Below, one piece after another: positions 63,404-63,484 of a stretch of DNA of 63,484 bases (position 1 is its first letter; each line of letters starts with the position of its first letter). The DNA comes from Verrucomicrobiota bacterium (GTDB lineage Bacteria; Verrucomicrobiota; Verrucomicrobiia; Limisphaerales; DSYF01): contig JALOTZ010000011.1 in NCBI GenBank assembly GCA_025457615.1, forward strand, positions 1 through 63,484. The letters are read 5' to 3'. The notes beneath the pieces were generated by a model. That model was not told the origin of the DNA and ran no database searches. It saw nothing but the letters and a program-made list of their open reading frames with translations. The translations under genes and the position numbers were made by a program.

Positions 63404-63484
63404 CGCAGCCGCACTCCAGGACGCTGGCGCGTTGTCCGGGCTGCCCCGGGAGTTCCGACAGGTTGTGGAGTGCGGTCACGGAGC
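63404..63484. repeat. 81-bp hairpin repeat, copy 2
   Basis: 79 of 81 bases match copy 1; the changes are A to G and G to C. The copies start 175 bp apart. Copy 2 ends at the window boundary. Confidence 0.85.

Larger units (their letters stand above)
63177..63484. other. Non-coding end of window with repeats
   Basis: No gene is seen. It carries two copies of an 81-bp repeat at 63229-63309 and 63404-63484; the second copy reaches the window edge and may continue. Confidence 0.7.

Overview
The window reads as one chromosomal segment of a GC-rich Verrucomicrobiota bacterium, probably of the Limisphaerales/Pedosphaera type. The reasons are the prepilin-type (FTLIELL) secreted proteins, a MoxR/DUF58/VWA/DUF4159 operon, an ECF sigma factor with a membrane and C13-like tail, a bacterial microcompartment (BMC) shell gene inside a sugar operon, and dispersed hairpin repeats. 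The phylum call is an inference from gene content; no rRNA is present.

Region 1 (1-3162): a partial prepilin-like gene, a second prepilin-like gene and a divergent LacI-family regulator. A 16-bp near-palindrome, GGTTAACAGGTTAACC, lies upstream of the first gene and again in the divergent promoter. A related copy sits 18 kb away, in front of the catabolic operon.

Region 2 (3198-21258, all minus strand, transcribed from 21258 down): about 17 tightly packed genes, many with 4-nt ATGA overlaps. In order of transcription they encode a URO-D-like protein, D-lyxose isomerase, an MDR dehydrogenase, a Gfo/Idh/MocA oxidoreductase, a PfkB kinase, a GH38 protein, an enolase-superfamily sugar-acid dehydratase, an SDR, a second dehydratase, an SMP-30 lactonase, a mutarotase-like protein, a DHDPS-family aldolase with a putative encapsulation peptide, a tandem BMC shell protein, a truncated glycolate-oxidase fragment, an amidohydrolase, an MFS sugar transporter and a beta-propeller protein. 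Together they suggest a non-phosphorylative pathway (dehydrogenase, lactonase, sugar-acid dehydratase, aldolase) whose aldehyde product may be handled in a BMC. This is the most interesting system in the window.

Region 3 (21451-31300, minus): a MoxR-DUF58-BatA/VWA-type operon ending in DUF4159. Next come a small lipoprotein and an ECF sigma factor with an unusual C-terminal domain (31372-33077), and one small plus-strand gene.

Region 4 (33561-54119, minus): a roughly 20-kb plant-polysaccharide operon. It holds glycosidases (GHL6-like, GH78-like, GH63-like, GH2, GH38-like), a beta-helix/phosphatase fusion, L-arabinose catabolism (araD, araA, araB), an L-fucose-isomerase-like protein and a HAD phosphatase. 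Truncated gene remnants interrupt it in two places.

Region 5 (54162-63484): a chain of three tiny overlapping genes ending in a ParD-like antitoxin, tRNA-Glu(CUC), an HpnI-like glycosyltransferase, a DUF434 protein, the conserved housekeeping cluster folP-cdaA-ybbR-glmM, a VOC protein, tRNA-Leu(GAG), a GspC-like secreted protein and terminal 81-bp repeats. No transposase, CRISPR array or rRNA was seen.
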